DNA of 64,000 nt, taken from NCBI RefSeq assembly GCF_001672295.1, contig NZ_JXMS01000013.1:1-64000 (forward strand), in the 5' to 3' direction. This document shows, one piece after another, positions 10,801 to 19,176 of this stretch (position 1 is its first letter; the number at the start of each line of letters is the position of its first letter). Source of the DNA: Halodesulfovibrio spirochaetisodalis. GTDB taxonomy: Bacteria > Desulfobacterota > Desulfovibrionia > Desulfovibrionales > Desulfovibrionaceae. Made by a program: the position numbers and the translations under genes. Under the pieces are notes generated by a model. It searched no databases. It was not told the DNA's origin and saw only the letters and a program-made list of their open reading frames with translations.

Positions 10801-10962
10801 TTCCAGCTCATCAAGCCAGACAGGGTGTGTGCAGTCGCCTGTACCAAGGACATTCAGCCCCTTTACCTCAGCCCACGCAGCCAAATGACGCGGAGTTAAC
10901 TTTTTACTGGTTGCACGGGAAAAACGGGAATGAATATGCAGGTCAGCGCGAAATTGTTTCAT
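7819..10962 (-). CDS. EndoQ-like PHP nuclease fused to UvrD/PcrA-type helicase
   Basis: A 1047-residue fusion. Residues 1 to about 420 resemble the PHP endonuclease Q family: an N-terminal DLHIHSRFS metal site, SNSDAHSG near 235, a zinc-knuckle-like CNVV...CPVCGKPLT near 285-305, and a helix-hairpin-helix-like stretch. From about 490 a superfamily 1 helicase follows, with Walker A LAGPGTGKT, TFTRRAA (Ia), VDEIQDLSPLQ (II), GDPDQSIYGFRGA (III), SMHASKGLEFKAVFLP (V) and VAMTRAEQLLFLSHS (VI). EndoQ enzymes nick 5' of deaminated bases and abasic sites; joining one to a 3'-5' helicase suggests a repair machine, which is inference. The ATG has an AGGGAA site. It lies 22 bp before cbiR. Confidence 0.88.
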   Translation of the reverse strand: MKQFRADLHIHSRFSRATSKKLTPRHLAAWAEVKGLNVLGTGDCTHPVWLDELEDLLVEDSQSGLYQLKDTAGLGKEISGFDERQMHGRSLFMLQGEISSIYKRGGKVRKVHNLVFMPTLEAARKFSKRLGEIGNITSDGRPILGMDSRDILDLVLETHPFAFLIPAHIWTPWFSIFGSKSGFDTIEECFGDYSSEIFALETGLSSDPEMNWLWSALDRFSLVSNSDAHSGDKLGRECNLFAGDISYEGIYRSLRGEGLGHKFLGTMEFFPEEGKYHLDGHRKCNVVMEPRETLTRDGICPVCGKPLTVGVLNRVLSLADRDVPKQPSKAGDYSSLIPLPELMSEVLGVGPKTKKVMTLYAEAIQALGSEMSILRDVPQEDISKVHPLLAEAVGRMRKGEVLRQPGFDGEFGVVRVFSQKERNEFKHGKSLIDVPEKVSGLTPEEAASTVPVFDAAVQKRQEEAESISYNAAQQDAITFAPDPLLVLAGPGTGKTRTLIGRIEHLLGSGVSARQVLALTFTRRAAQELTTRLADSIQNKVSIPRADTLHGLAFEYWQNSYSDAPTLLSEEGSKRVFAEANAEASKQECKQAWEIISLSRERMEPCPLEEMAAYENYSSLKNSWNLADYTDLLEFWLESLRNNVFVRPWTHVLVDEIQDLSPLQLAVVRELVSQDEQHGQGFFGIGDPDQSIYGFRGAHGGVQEYLAQELPSLRTVQLSENYRSAQQIVDYAGALMASERQAQPIEAKKAVKAEVRMFEAPSSEAEASWICAQIRGLLGQTSHSLQDNRQERLLGGELSPGDIAVLVRFKALIPVISQTLNRLGIPCSVPEQEAFWVDPRVELILSAAGRFVGIAAKEEEEQISCPDSILAKGPQGIAVYMEDIPPFDRLFWKSNAFKQLVKKYTEHKGWVGLLNWIHLQTELDQVRQKSEKVQIMSMHASKGLEFKAVFLPALEDGIVPYCGMDTLTGTPKGAAEHYDVEEERRLLFVAMTRAEQLLFLSHSSKRMIYGRTVHLAPSRFLKDLPQEGVKHSALKAKKKHKETQLGLI

Positions 10963-11154
10963 GAAGCAAGTTCCCTGGCGTTACGCCTTAGCAGACAAAC
11001 TCATACAGAAAAATAATCCATCCTGTCCTATCTGTACCAGAGGAATACCCCCTAGACAATTGTGCAAAATAGCCGCCTGTTTTACTGCCCTTCATCCATG
11101 TTCTACCCGCTGAAAAGGCTGGCTGAGCCACATCTTCCAGATACAAAAAAAGAA

Positions 11155-11189
11155 CAAAGGCTCTTCTGTATACAACAGAAGAGCCTTTG
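11155..11189 (-). terminator. Terminator of the amino-acid ABC operon
   Basis: A 15-bp inverted repeat (core GGCTCTTCTGT) is followed on the minus strand by a run of T (A-run at 11145-11151). It lies about 60 bp past the ATPase stop. The rest of 10963-11250 shows no convincing gene. Confidence 0.85.
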
Positions 11190-11250
11190 CTCACTATATT
11201 CGATTCGGAGGTAAATATTGTGTAAATCTACCTCTACCTTCCAAAATATT

Positions 11251-11988
11251 TTACAATTTACCGAGGAAGTCTTTCAGACGAGGATGTTTCGGATTGGAGA
11301 AAAACTCGTCCGGTGCTGCTTCTTCCTGAATCACACCATCTGCAATGAAGATTACACGGTCGGCTACTTCGCGAGCAAAGCCCATTTCGTGTGTTACAAC
11401 CACCATGGTCATGCCTTCGTCAGCAAGGTTCTTCATTACATCAAGAACTTCGCCTACAAGCTCAGGATCAAGCGCAGAAGTCGGCTCATCAAAAAGGATA
11501 ACTTTCGGGTTCATAGCCAAGGAACGTGCAATTGCCACACGCTGTTTCTGACCGCCGGAAAGCTGATCCGGATACGCTGTCGCTTTATCCGGCAAGCCTA
11601 CTTTATCAAGAAGGCTCAGCGCAATTTTGTCTGCTTCTGCCTTATCCATTTTGCGAACTTTAATAAGCCCGATGGTAATGTTCTGCAGAACAGACAAATG
11701 CGGGAACAGGTTAAACTGCTGGAATACCATTCCTGCTTCTGAACGCACGTAGTTGATGTCTGTTTCTTTTGCGTAGAGATCAAACCCGTCTACAACAATG
11801 GTACCGGATGTGATCTCCTCAAGACGGTTAATACAGCGCAATACTGTTGATTTACCAGAACCGGACGGCCCGAGAATAACAACTACTTCGCCCTGCTTAA
11901 CATTTAAATCTACGCCTTTGATTACTTCTATGTCACCGTAACTTTTGTGCAGGTTACGGATTTCAATCATGTTTGAGGAATCGCTCAT
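11251..11988 (-). CDS. glnQ: Polar amino-acid ABC transporter, ATP-binding protein (GlnQ-like)
   Basis: A 245-residue ABC ATPase that powers amino-acid import. It shows Walker [10 protein letters not shown] near residue 38, Q-loop [11 protein letters not shown], signature [16 protein letters not shown], Walker [15 protein letters not shown] and switch His VTHEMGF. This is the complete set for the polar amino-acid uptake subfamily. The ATG has an AGGAG site 9 bp after the permease stop. Substrate is not decided by sequence; glutamine, or another polar amino acid, is the usual choice. Confidence 0.95.
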   Translation of the reverse strand: MSDSSNMIEIRNLHKSYGDIEVIKGVDLNVKQGEVVVILGPSGSGKSTVLRCINRLEEITSGTIVVDGFDLYAKETDINYVRSEAGMVFQQFNLFPHLSVLQNITIGLIKVRKMDKAEADKIALSLLDKVGLPDKATAYPDQLSGGQKQRVAIARSLAMNPKVILFDEPTSALDPELVGEVLDVMKNLADEGMTMVVVTHEMGFAREVADRVIFIADGVIQEEAAPDEFFSNPKHPRLKDFLGKL

Positions 11989-11997
11989 GATATGCTC

Positions 11998-12669
11998 CTA
12001 GCGGTGGCTGCGTGCCATCAATTTTTTCTCGTACCAACGCAGAGCTTTCGCAATGGAAAGGGTCATACAGAGGTATACAATCGCGACAGTCAGGTACACT
12101 TCAAATGATCTGAAGTTAACCGCAACAATTTCCTGACCGGAACGGGTAAGCTCTGCAACACCGATAACAGTAAGAAGCGAGGTATCCTTAAGCGAAATAA
12201 TAAACTGGTTTCCCAATGGCGGGATCATACGGCGGAAAGCCTGAGGCCAGATGATGGAGATCATGGTCTGACGGCGTGTAAGACCAATAGAGCGGCCGGC
12301 TTCAAACTGTCCTTTATCAATAGACTGAACCGCACCACGTACAATTTCAGCAATATATGCACCGGAGTTAACAGCAATGGTAATGATACCCGCTGTGATC
12401 GGATTAATACGAACACCGGTAGCAAGCGGAACACCAAAGTACAGGAACAACGCCTGCACAATCATCGGGGTACCGCGAATAATTTCTATGTAAATGCTCG
12501 AAATGGAGCGATTAAACTTATTCTGTGAAAGTCGGCCAAGGCCTGCCACGGTGCCTATCATGAAACCGAAAACAAGACCGAGGAGCGTGATATAAATAGT
12601 TAACTCAATCCCTTCTGTAAGAAGCGGAAGAGTCTCTACCATCACTGCTGGTTTAAACTGGAATGCCAT
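11998..12669 (-). CDS. glnP: Polar amino-acid ABC transporter, permease
   Basis: A 223-residue inner-membrane permease of the His/Glu/Gln/Arg/opine family, starting MAFQFKPAVMVETLPLL. About five membrane helices are visible. The EAA coupling loop reads EAGRSIGLTRRQTMISIIWPQA near residue 140, and the C-terminus is KALRWYEKKL. I chose the ATG at 12669, which has AAAGG upstream. An in-frame ATG at 12726 would fall inside the intercistronic hairpin. It forms a transporter with the ATPase downstream and the binding protein upstream. Confidence 0.92.
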   Translation of the reverse strand: MAFQFKPAVMVETLPLLTEGIELTIYITLLGLVFGFMIGTVAGLGRLSQNKFNRSISSIYIEIIRGTPMIVQALFLYFGVPLATGVRINPITAGIITIAVNSGAYIAEIVRGAVQSIDKGQFEAGRSIGLTRRQTMISIIWPQAFRRMIPPLGNQFIISLKDTSLLTVIGVAELTRSGQEIVAVNFRSFEVYLTVAIVYLCMTLSIAKALRWYEKKLMARSHR

Positions 12670-12723
12670 GAGTGTATCTGCCTTTAAGTACTTTTGCCGA
12701 AAAACTCCGGCGAATAAAATGTA

Positions 12724-12752
12724 CATAGGGATGGCACAACGCCATCCCTATG
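12724..12752. repeat. Hairpin between binding-protein and permease genes
   Basis: Perfect 12-bp inverted repeat CATAGGGATGGC with a 5-nt loop. On the transcribed (minus) strand it lacks a T-run, so it looks like a stabilising or attenuating hairpin. Such hairpins often keep binding-protein mRNA in excess over permease mRNA. Confidence 0.7.
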
Positions 12753-12781
12753 AAAAAATACTATGAGAGAAAGAGAAGCTG

Positions 12782-13522
12782 CTATTTAGCAGGTGCGTAA
12801 CCGAACCACTTAATGAAGAGTTCGTTGTAAGTACCGTCAGCTTTCATTTCTTTGAGCGCTTTGTTTACGCCGGAAACGAGCTTGGAACCTTTAGGGAATG
12901 CAATACCGTAAGCCTGTCCCTGATAGATAGGACCAACTACTTTTACCATGCCCTTACCTGCTTTTGCTTCAAAATCCTTAACAACAGGCATATCAAAGAT
13001 AACTGCGTCTGCACCGCCGGTCATCAGTTCCATGAACATGTTATCGTTGTTAGGGAAGAGCTTGATGTTCTTCTTAGGTACGTACTGCTGAGCAAGGTCA
13101 ACAGAAGAAGTAGCAAGCTTGGTAGCAACAATTTTATCTTTCAGATCGTTGATATCTTTGATGTCGTTGTTGTCTTCACGAACAAGGATAACAAGACCGG
13201 AATCGTAGTAACCATCAGAAAAATCAACAACTTCAGCACGGGAAGGTTTGATTGTGATGCCCGCAACAGCAGCATCAATAGAACCAGCCTGAAGACCCGG
13301 GATAATGCCGTTAAAGTCCATTGGCTGGAAGTCGTAATCAAGGTTCATACGCTTTGCGATCTCTTTCCACATGTCGATATCAAAACCAACGTATTCACCG
13401 TTCTGTTTAAACTCAAAAGGCTTGAAGTTGGTGTCATGTGCTACAACCAGCTTCTGAGCAAACGCAACTGAAGATACAGAAAGTACGAGCAGTGCGGCAA
13501 ATATAGCGATAAGACGTTTCAT
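12782..13522 (-). CDS. glnH: Amino-acid ABC transporter, periplasmic binding protein (GlnH-like)
   Basis: A 246-residue family 3 solute-binding protein. A signal peptide covers residues 1-22 (ends SVAFA). The mature part opens KLVVAHDTNFKPFEF and contains the family signature GFDIDMWKEIAKRM, plus AGITIKPSRAEVVDFSD and the ligand-Asp-type hinge segments. It should bind a polar amino acid in the periplasm and deliver it to the permease encoded downstream. A good AGGAGG-type site precedes the ATG. The long AT-rich region upstream carries two inverted repeats that could be operators. Confidence 0.94.
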   Translation of the reverse strand: MKRLIAIFAALLVLSVSSVAFAQKLVVAHDTNFKPFEFKQNGEYVGFDIDMWKEIAKRMNLDYDFQPMDFNGIIPGLQAGSIDAAVAGITIKPSRAEVVDFSDGYYDSGLVILVREDNNDIKDINDLKDKIVATKLATSSVDLAQQYVPKKNIKLFPNNDNMFMELMTGGADAVIFDMPVVKDFEAKAGKGMVKVVGPIYQGQAYGIAFPKGSKLVSGVNKALKEMKADGTYNELFIKWFGYAPAK

Positions 13523-13679
13523 GAATGAACCCTCCTAAAAGTGATTACATAACTAATTTGTGAAATACCTACTATTTCGTTTTTCGCGTAACGAAAAATG
13601 TCTTCTCAAAACCGAGAGAGTATTAGCAGACGGATGAAAAAAAATCAAACAAGCTGTATTTTTTTCCGTTTTTGTTATT

Positions 13680-13697
13680 TGTAAAATCAGTTTTACA
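13680..13697. promoter_or_regulatory. TyrR-box-like inverted repeat upstream of the amino-acid transporter
   Basis: The site reads TGTAAAATCAGTTTTACA: a TGTAAA-N6-TTTACA arrangement, the recognised TyrR box consensus. It lies about 160 bp upstream of the binding-protein start. The assignment to a TyrR-family regulator is inference, since such sites can occur by chance in AT-rich DNA. Confidence 0.45.
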
Positions 13698-13759
13698 TTT
13701 TTTGTTTTTTATTCATTTTTATTTCAGACAGATAGAAAAATTGCCGTAAACACTCACAA

Positions 13760-13783
13760 CACAATTTTGTTAACAAAATTGTG
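13760..13783. promoter_or_regulatory. 24-bp perfect palindrome in the ald / amino-acid transporter gap
   Basis: Each 12-bp half reads CACAATTTTGTT and its complement, with no spacer. It lies about 240 bp upstream of the binding-protein start and 105 bp past the ald terminator, in an otherwise empty 447-bp gap (13523-13969). It could be a dimeric operator or a hairpin. No known regulator motif fits exactly. Confidence 0.5.
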
Positions 13784-13882
13784 AGCCAATGGATAGAACA
13801 AAAAAAATCCAGCACGCTGAGCTGGTAATTTCCGATTACATAAGCCTGCGTACTGACAAATTTGCACATCTCTCCATATACC

Positions 13883-13929
13883 AAAAAAGCCAAGCTCGCA
13901 CAGATACTTTCCTGTTATCGAGCTTGGCT
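13883..13929 (-). terminator. Terminator after ald
   Basis: An 11-bp inverted repeat AGCCAAGCTCG is followed on the minus strand by six T. It lies 40 bp past the alanine dehydrogenase stop. Confidence 0.85.
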
Positions 13930-13969
13930 CCTTATTCTCTTGTGCTGCACCTAACAGTGTAGAGGAAAA

Positions 13970-15073
13970 CTAGAGCACATCCTCTGGTGAGACAGAGAAC
14001 ATTTCAAAAGCTTCGCCCACAGCAGGACAGGTGAGTTTTCCTTTGTACGTATTCAGACCAAGCGCAAGAGCACGGTCTTCGCGCAACGCATCTAATCCCT
14101 TGTTTGCCAGCTGAATTGCATACGGCAATGTCTGGTTGCTCAGCGCAAAGGTAGAGGTACGAGGAACGGCACCCGGCATATTGGTAACTCCATAATGCAC
14201 TACCCCGTGGAGGTTAAAAACAGGCTCATCATGTGTTGTCGGCTTGATTGTTTCGCAGCAACCGCCCTGATCTATGGCTACATCAACGACAACAGCACCC
14301 TCCTGCATCGTTTTAATCATGTCTTCCGTAACAAGGCTCGGAGCCTTGGCGCCCGGAATAAGCACTGCGCCCACCACGAGATCAGACTTGGCAACCCACT
14401 CACGAATATTCGGTTCAGTGGAAGTAATAGTACGGATACGATTGCCGAACACATCATCAAGATACTGCAGGCGCTGGTGGCTGACATCAAGAATAGTAAC
14501 GTCCGCTCCAAGGCCGATAGCCATCTTGGCTGCATTGGTTCCAACAACACCACCACCGACAACAGTCACACGGCCGGGTGCAACTCCCGGAGTACCACCC
14601 AGAAGCACGCCTCGTCCGCCATTTGCCTTTTTCAAAAAGTTTGCGCCTTCCTGCGTTGCCATGCGTCCAGCCACTTCAGACATAGGCATCAGCAACGGCA
14701 GGCAGCCGTTAGGGAGCTGAACAGTTTCATATGCAATGGCGGTGGTTCCTCCCTCAAGCAGGGCATCTGTCAGATCGCGCTCCGCAGCAAGGTGCAGATA
14801 GGTGAAAAGCAGCAATCCTTCACGAAGATACTGGTACTCTGATGCAACAGGCTCTTTTACTTTAATAACCATATCCGCGCCCCATGCCTCTTCAGCAGTA
14901 ACCATGGTAGCGCCGGCTGCAATGTACTCTTCATCCATCAAGCCGCTACCGCGACCGGCTTCTGTTTCTACAAGTACAGAGTGTCCTTGCCGAATCAAAG
15001 TTGCCGCACCGCCCGGAGTAAGAGCGACCCGATTTTCCAGTGTTTTTATTTCCTTAGGTACACCGATAATCAT
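13970..15073 (-). CDS. ald: Alanine dehydrogenase
   Basis: A 367-residue NAD-dependent enzyme interconverting L-alanine with pyruvate and ammonia. It opens [20 protein letters not shown], keeps Lys and His in VKVKEP and FTYLHLA, has the Rossmann glycines [20 protein letters not shown] near 170-190, and ends with [15 protein letters not shown]. Length matches the family. An upstream in-frame ATG at 15154 is less likely because AGGAGG sits just before the ATG at 15073. It probably serves growth on or salvage of alanine, near an amino-acid importer. Confidence 0.95.
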   Translation of the reverse strand: MIIGVPKEIKTLENRVALTPGGAATLIRQGHSVLVETEAGRGSGLMDEEYIAAGATMVTAEEAWGADMVIKVKEPVASEYQYLREGLLLFTYLHLAAERDLTDALLEGGTTAIAYETVQLPNGCLPLLMPMSEVAGRMATQEGANFLKKANGGRGVLLGGTPGVAPGRVTVVGGGVVGTNAAKMAIGLGADVTILDVSHQRLQYLDDVFGNRIRTITSTEPNIREWVAKSDLVVGAVLIPGAKAPSLVTEDMIKTMQEGAVVVDVAIDQGGCCETIKPTTHDEPVFNLHGVVHYGVTNMPGAVPRTSTFALSNQTLPYAIQLANKGLDALREDRALALGLNTYKGKLTCPAVGEAFEMFSVSPEDVL

Positions 15074-15286
15074 GACTTCCTCCTTGCAACAGTCAAGAAC
15101 ACAGCCAATATAGTCTGCATCCCTAATTGTGAACATTGAAACTGTGATATACATTCACGCTTGTAACGTGCGTCATTTGGGTTACCTTTCCCTGTACAAT
15201 CACCACAAATTTGCTACAAGAAAAAAACAAGATTTACGCAGAAAACACCCAAAATTTACTGTGTTATGCGAAAAAACATACACTTA

Positions 15287-15300
15287 TTGCAAATTTGCAA
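15287..15300. promoter_or_regulatory. Perfect 14-bp palindrome TTGCAAATTTGCAA
   Basis: It lies in the 534-bp gap 15074-15607 between divergent ald and the M48 protease gene, 214 bp upstream of ald. It is shaped like an operator for a dimeric regulator. The rest of the gap is AT-rich with no supported gene. Confidence 0.35.
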
Positions 15301-15607
15301 CACAAATATGTTTTTTCATGTATGCTCTGGTGCTCACCTTACAGATGTACTTCCTCAACGCACCATAAACAGGCAGCTCTCGCCTGTTCAAAAAAATGCA
15401 TAATCCATCAACCATGTTGCATAGTTGCGACTACTGCTTATATATGAAAAATTGCTAACCTCAGTTGAAAAAACACACAGCGCATATCTCTTTTTTAAAC
15501 GAAAACGCACCGCGGCTGTTTACTACACAGCCTGCTGCCAATAATACCAGCACACCACATATACAGTATTCCGCAAGCAATGCTCGTTATCCCGATAAGG
15601 AACCATT

Positions 15608-16846
15608 ATGACTTTTTTGACTTTTCTCATTCTCTTTTTCATCGTCGGCGCATGGGGACTGGAAACATGGGTCAGCAAACTAAATATGCAATCCCTTGGA
15701 CAACCGATTCCAGAAGCTTTTGAACATGCAATAGATGCACAAAAGTATGCTCGGTCTCAGAAATACACACGGAAAAAGAATGCACTTTCCACGGCATCAG
15801 GATTCGTGAACGTAGCCGCCATTGTGCTCTGTCTTTTTTTGGGGATTTTTAATGTCTTCAATGAATGGGCATATGCGATTTCAGACAACAACATCCTGCA
15901 GGGACTGGCATTTCTCGGCATTGTGTCTCTTGCTTCAATGCTGCTTTCACTTCCGTTCTCTATCTACGGAACCTTTGTGATTGAAGAAGAATTTGGCTTT
16001 AACCGCACTACCCCGAAGCTTTTTATTGCTGATCGTATCAAAGGAATTCTGCTCTCAATTGTTATCGGAGCTCCACTTGCCGCAGGTGTTCTCTGGTTCT
16101 TTCAGACATTCCCGACCTATGGCTGGCTTATTGCGTGGGGATTTGCCACAGCATTTATTTTTGCTGTGCAGTACGTGGCGCCTATCTGGATTATGCCGCT
16201 GTTCAACAAGTTTACTCCACTGGAAGACGGCGACCTGCGTCAGGCAATTGAAAATTTTGCGCAGCGAAACGGATTCAATATTTCCGGTATCTATATAATA
16301 GATGGCTCAAAACGCTCGAGCAAAGCCAACGCTTTTTTCACGGGGTTTGGTAAACAAAAACGCATCGCGCTCTTCGATACGCTGGTGAACTCCATGAGCA
16401 CAGCTGAAATAGTAGGTGTGCTTGCACATGAAATAGGGCACTGCAAGCTTAATCATATTAAACGAATGTTCATCACAAGCATTGCTACAACCGGCATTAC
16501 GTTTTTCTGCCTGTCTTTGGTGCTCGGATACCAGCCATTGTACGCAACGTTTCATGTGGAACAAATGACCATTGCAGTCGGCATCGTGCTGTTCAACTTC
16601 CTCTACACACCACTGTCATTGCTACTGACCATTTTTGCTTCATACCAGTCCCGAAAATACGAATTTGAAGCGGATGCATTTGCAGCTAAAACCACCAAAA
16701 CGCCTTGGGAGCTTTCCAACGCGCTTATCAAATTATCTGTAAACAGCCTTTCCAACCTGACGCCCCATCCGGCATATGTATTTTTGCACTACTCGCATCC
16801 GCCGGTTGTTGAGCGCATCAAGGCTCTCAATAATATATCTATATAA
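15608..16846 (+). CDS. M48 family (CAAX/Ste24-type) membrane metalloprotease
   Basis: A 412-residue integral membrane zinc protease. Several hydrophobic helices occupy residues 1-20, 60-120 and 145-215. The zinc motif LAHEIGHCKLNH lies near 275 and the third ligand Glu in YEFEADAFAAK near 352, which is the Ste24/CAAX prenyl protease pattern. Bacterial members probably take part in membrane protein quality control; prenylated substrates are not expected here. The ATG has an AAGGA site. The protein is a single gene with its own long 3' region. Confidence 0.92.
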   Translation: MTFLTFLILFFIVGAWGLETWVSKLNMQSLGQPIPEAFEHAIDAQKYARSQKYTRKKNALSTASGFVNVAAIVLCLFLGIFNVFNEWAYAISDNNILQGLAFLGIVSLASMLLSLPFSIYGTFVIEEEFGFNRTTPKLFIADRIKGILLSIVIGAPLAAGVLWFFQTFPTYGWLIAWGFATAFIFAVQYVAPIWIMPLFNKFTPLEDGDLRQAIENFAQRNGFNISGIYIIDGSKRSSKANAFFTGFGKQKRIALFDTLVNSMSTAEIVGVLAHEIGHCKLNHIKRMFITSIATTGITFFCLSLVLGYQPLYATFHVEQMTIAVGIVLFNFLYTPLSLLLTIFASYQSRKYEFEADAFAAKTTKTPWELSNALIKLSVNSLSNLTPHPAYVFLHYSHPPVVERIKALNNISI

Positions 16847-16956
16847 TTAAACGTTTTGTTCAAAAGTTTTCCTACCGGAGTTGGACAAAGCCATGTAGTG
16901 CAACGCGAAAGAAGCTCAGAGGCAAACAATCACTTATTCTAAGAGAACGTTTATTT

Positions 16957-17120
16957 TTGACACAATGCAATACTGTGTTGATTTATTATTACGCTGTCAC
17001 CGATACTGTTTTGTTCATTACTATAATCAGCAGACACTTTTCAGCTAACGCTCATATAATCCTTTTTACGTACAACTCACTAATAACAAAACGCCACAAT
17101 GCACTGCACTGTGGCGTTTT
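16957..17120 (+). ncRNA. Candidate short independent transcript ending in a terminator
   Basis: A perfect TTGACA (16957-16962) is followed after 17 bp by a weak -10 (GATTTA). About 110-130 bp further on there is a strong hairpin with 11-bp arms (AAAACGCCACA 17088-17098, complement 17110-17120) ending in TTTT. No convincing ORF with a ribosome site lies between. It may equally be the 3' end of the M48 transcript. The gap continues to 17515. Confidence 0.3.
17088..17120 (+). terminator. Hairpin terminator downstream of the M48 protease gene
   Basis: Perfect 11-bp arms (AAAACGCCACA) with an 11-nt loop and a T-rich 3' edge. It lies 240 bp after the protease stop. Confidence 0.75.
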
Positions 17121-17257
17121 ATACTTTCTTATAGCTACACATGGATTTGCAAATCGCTTGTAGCAATGCAGCAGCACGTACACGTTTTAGCACTTACGTA
17201 CTTCCTGAAACATACCACTCATCAATTGTAAGCAACTAAGAGCATTCACATAATAAC

Positions 17258-17274
17258 ATGATGTTAAACATCAT
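17258..17274. promoter_or_regulatory. Palindrome ATGATGTT-A-AACATCAT before the alkaline phosphatase gene
   Basis: Perfect 8-bp arms around one base, 241 bp upstream of the phosphatase start, in the 669-bp gap 16847-17515. It is operator-like. A second short palindrome (CCCCTAGGGG) follows near 17302. No proper Pho box was seen. Confidence 0.35.
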
Positions 17275-17515
17275 TTTTATGCATTTTCACATTGACCTTC
17301 CCCCTAGGGGCAGGGGGTAGGCTTTCACAGCTCTAATTTTAGAAAGTACATTTTTACATCCCTGAACCAGAATCTACTTCGCACAACAACTACACAAACC
17401 TTAGACGATATCACGCGTCTGTTTGAATAAGGCAGACTACTGCCGAACAGGTATCCATCTGTATTGAAAGTTGAATTAATTACATTCACGACCGTAACTA
17501 ACAATGGAGAAATGT

Positions 17516-19096
17516 ATGACTTTGCAGCGACTTGGTAACAAGACAATGTGTGCGTTTGTATTGCTAGCCAGCATGCTTCTTTTTGCATCCAGTGCTTTTG
17601 CAGCAGCACCTAAGTATGTATTTTACTTCATCGGCGACGGCATGGGCGCTTCTCAGCGCCAGGCTGCCCAGTACTTCTACAAAATTCAGACCCAGAATCC
17701 CGAAGCCAAACTGGTAATGAACAGTTTCCCAGTTTCTGCTCTGGTTACCAGCCATTCAGATAACACTCTCATTACAGATTCAGGTGCTGGTGGTACTGCT
17801 CTTGCGACCGGCTTTAAAACAACTAACGGTGCTATTGCTAAACTTCCTGACGGGACAGATCTGAAGACCATTGCAGAAGCAGCACACGACGCAGGCTACG
17901 CAGTAGGTCTTGCAACCTCTACCCGTATCACCCATGCTACACCTGCAGCATTTTCCGCTCACAACATGAGCCGCAGTAATGAGAATGAGATGGCAATCGA
18001 CCAGCTTGGTACCGGTTTTGAATACTTTGCTGGCGGTGGTTTTCGCCACTTTGTTGCCAAAAACAACGCCGCTGGCCTCAAATCTAAGCGCAAAGATGAC
18101 CGTGACCTCATCGCTGAGTTTAAAGCAAAGGGCTATACTACATTTGTTGGCAATAACGCTCGTGATGCCTTCCGCGCGTACAAACCCAAAAAAGGTGATA
18201 AAGTCCTCGCACCTCTCGCATACAGCGTATTAGGCATGGAAATCGACCGCATTAACAGTTCTGAAAAAAAGAACGCTATGCCTTCTATTGCTGAATTAAC
18301 TACTAAAGGTATTGAGGTTCTTGAAGCACAGAAGAAGCCATTCTTCTTCATGGTTGAAGGCGGACGTATTGACTGGGCAGCGCACTGTAACGATGCGACC
18401 GGCACAATATACGACACTCTCGCTCTTGACGCAGCTGTTGCAGAAGCACTCGCTTTCTACAAAAAACATCCTGAAGAAACACTGATCGTTGTAGCTGCTG
18501 ACCACGAAACCGGCGGTATGGCTATGGGTATCAGCCTTGATTCCAAAGGTTACTTCCTCAAACTCAACGAGCTGTTCAAAGTTAAAGCTTCCATCGAAGA
18601 CATTCTTGCGTACGTATACCCCGACATGGTGGAAGAGTACCCGAAAGTAGCAGAACGTCATGCAGCATACCTTAAGTATGTTGGTGAGTACTTCGGATTA
18701 ACCGACCTTACTCCACGAGAAAAGGAACAGCTTGAATCTGCAATGACTATTGAAGATCGTAACCAGAACCTGCCTGCAGCTGAACAGATTAACTACGGCT
18801 ATGCCTACACCCCTACCATGATTGCTGTTGCGCACCTCGTATCTGAACGTGCACGTATCAGCTGGACCTCTTACGTTCACACCTCCACTGTTACGGCACT
18901 GTCTGCAATCGGTAACCAGTCAGCAAAATTCGGTGGATTTAAAGACAACACAGAAGTCGCTAAAACCATGGCAGACGTTATGGGCGTAAAACTTTCCTCT
19001 TTCAAAACTACACCTTCCAAAGCGCTGCTTGGTAACACAACAGGCCCTAACGAAAAATACTCTAAAATTCCTTATGGCCAAGAACGGACTAAGTAG
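17516..19096 (+). CDS. phoA: Alkaline phosphatase (PhoA superfamily), exported
   Basis: A 526-residue periplasmic phosphomonoesterase. A signal peptide spans about residues 1-30 (ends SAFAAAPKY). The metal site FIGDGMGASQRQ starts near 38 and the nucleophile motif DSGAGGTALATG near 86 (Ser in place of the usual DSAASATA arrangement but with DS retained). GGRIDWAAH near 285 and VAADHETGGM near 330 complete the metal ligands. The C-terminal 150 residues are longer than in E. coli PhoA. The chosen ATG has GGAGA 6 bp upstream; an in-frame ATG at 17504 overlaps that site. Confidence 0.92.
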   Translation: MTLQRLGNKTMCAFVLLASMLLFASSAFAAAPKYVFYFIGDGMGASQRQAAQYFYKIQTQNPEAKLVMNSFPVSALVTSHSDNTLITDSGAGGTALATGFKTTNGAIAKLPDGTDLKTIAEAAHDAGYAVGLATSTRITHATPAAFSAHNMSRSNENEMAIDQLGTGFEYFAGGGFRHFVAKNNAAGLKSKRKDDRDLIAEFKAKGYTTFVGNNARDAFRAYKPKKGDKVLAPLAYSVLGMEIDRINSSEKKNAMPSIAELTTKGIEVLEAQKKPFFFMVEGGRIDWAAHCNDATGTIYDTLALDAAVAEALAFYKKHPEETLIVVAADHETGGMAMGISLDSKGYFLKLNELFKVKASIEDILAYVYPDMVEEYPKVAERHAAYLKYVGEYFGLTDLTPREKEQLESAMTIEDRNQNLPAAEQINYGYAYTPTMIAVAHLVSERARISWTSYVHTSTVTALSAIGNQSAKFGGFKDNTEVAKTMADVMGVKLSSFKTTPSKALLGNTTGPNEKYSKIPYGQERTK

Positions 19097-19110
19097 GGAT
19101 TACGCAATTG

Positions 19111-19143
19111 GGCGGAGCCGGAACCCCGACTCCGCCTTTTTTT
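19111..19143 (+). terminator. Terminator after alkaline phosphatase
   Basis: GGCGGAG pairs with CTCCGCC and is followed by seven T. It sits 15 bp past the stop and argues against the longer start of the next gene at 19108. Confidence 0.9.
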
Positions 19144-19176
19144 GAATGCAAACCAACAGAAAGAGCCGGAGAAAAA

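Noticed and set aside
10988-11194. A 68-codon minus-strand ORF between the helicase and the ABC ATPase
   Set aside because: It overlaps the terminator of the ABC operon, lacks a ribosome site, and its composition is not protein-like.
16991-17010. CTGTCA-like direct repeat resembling a Pho box
   Set aside because: The repeat spacing is 12 instead of 11 bp, the second half is degraded, and a terminator lies between it and the phosphatase gene.
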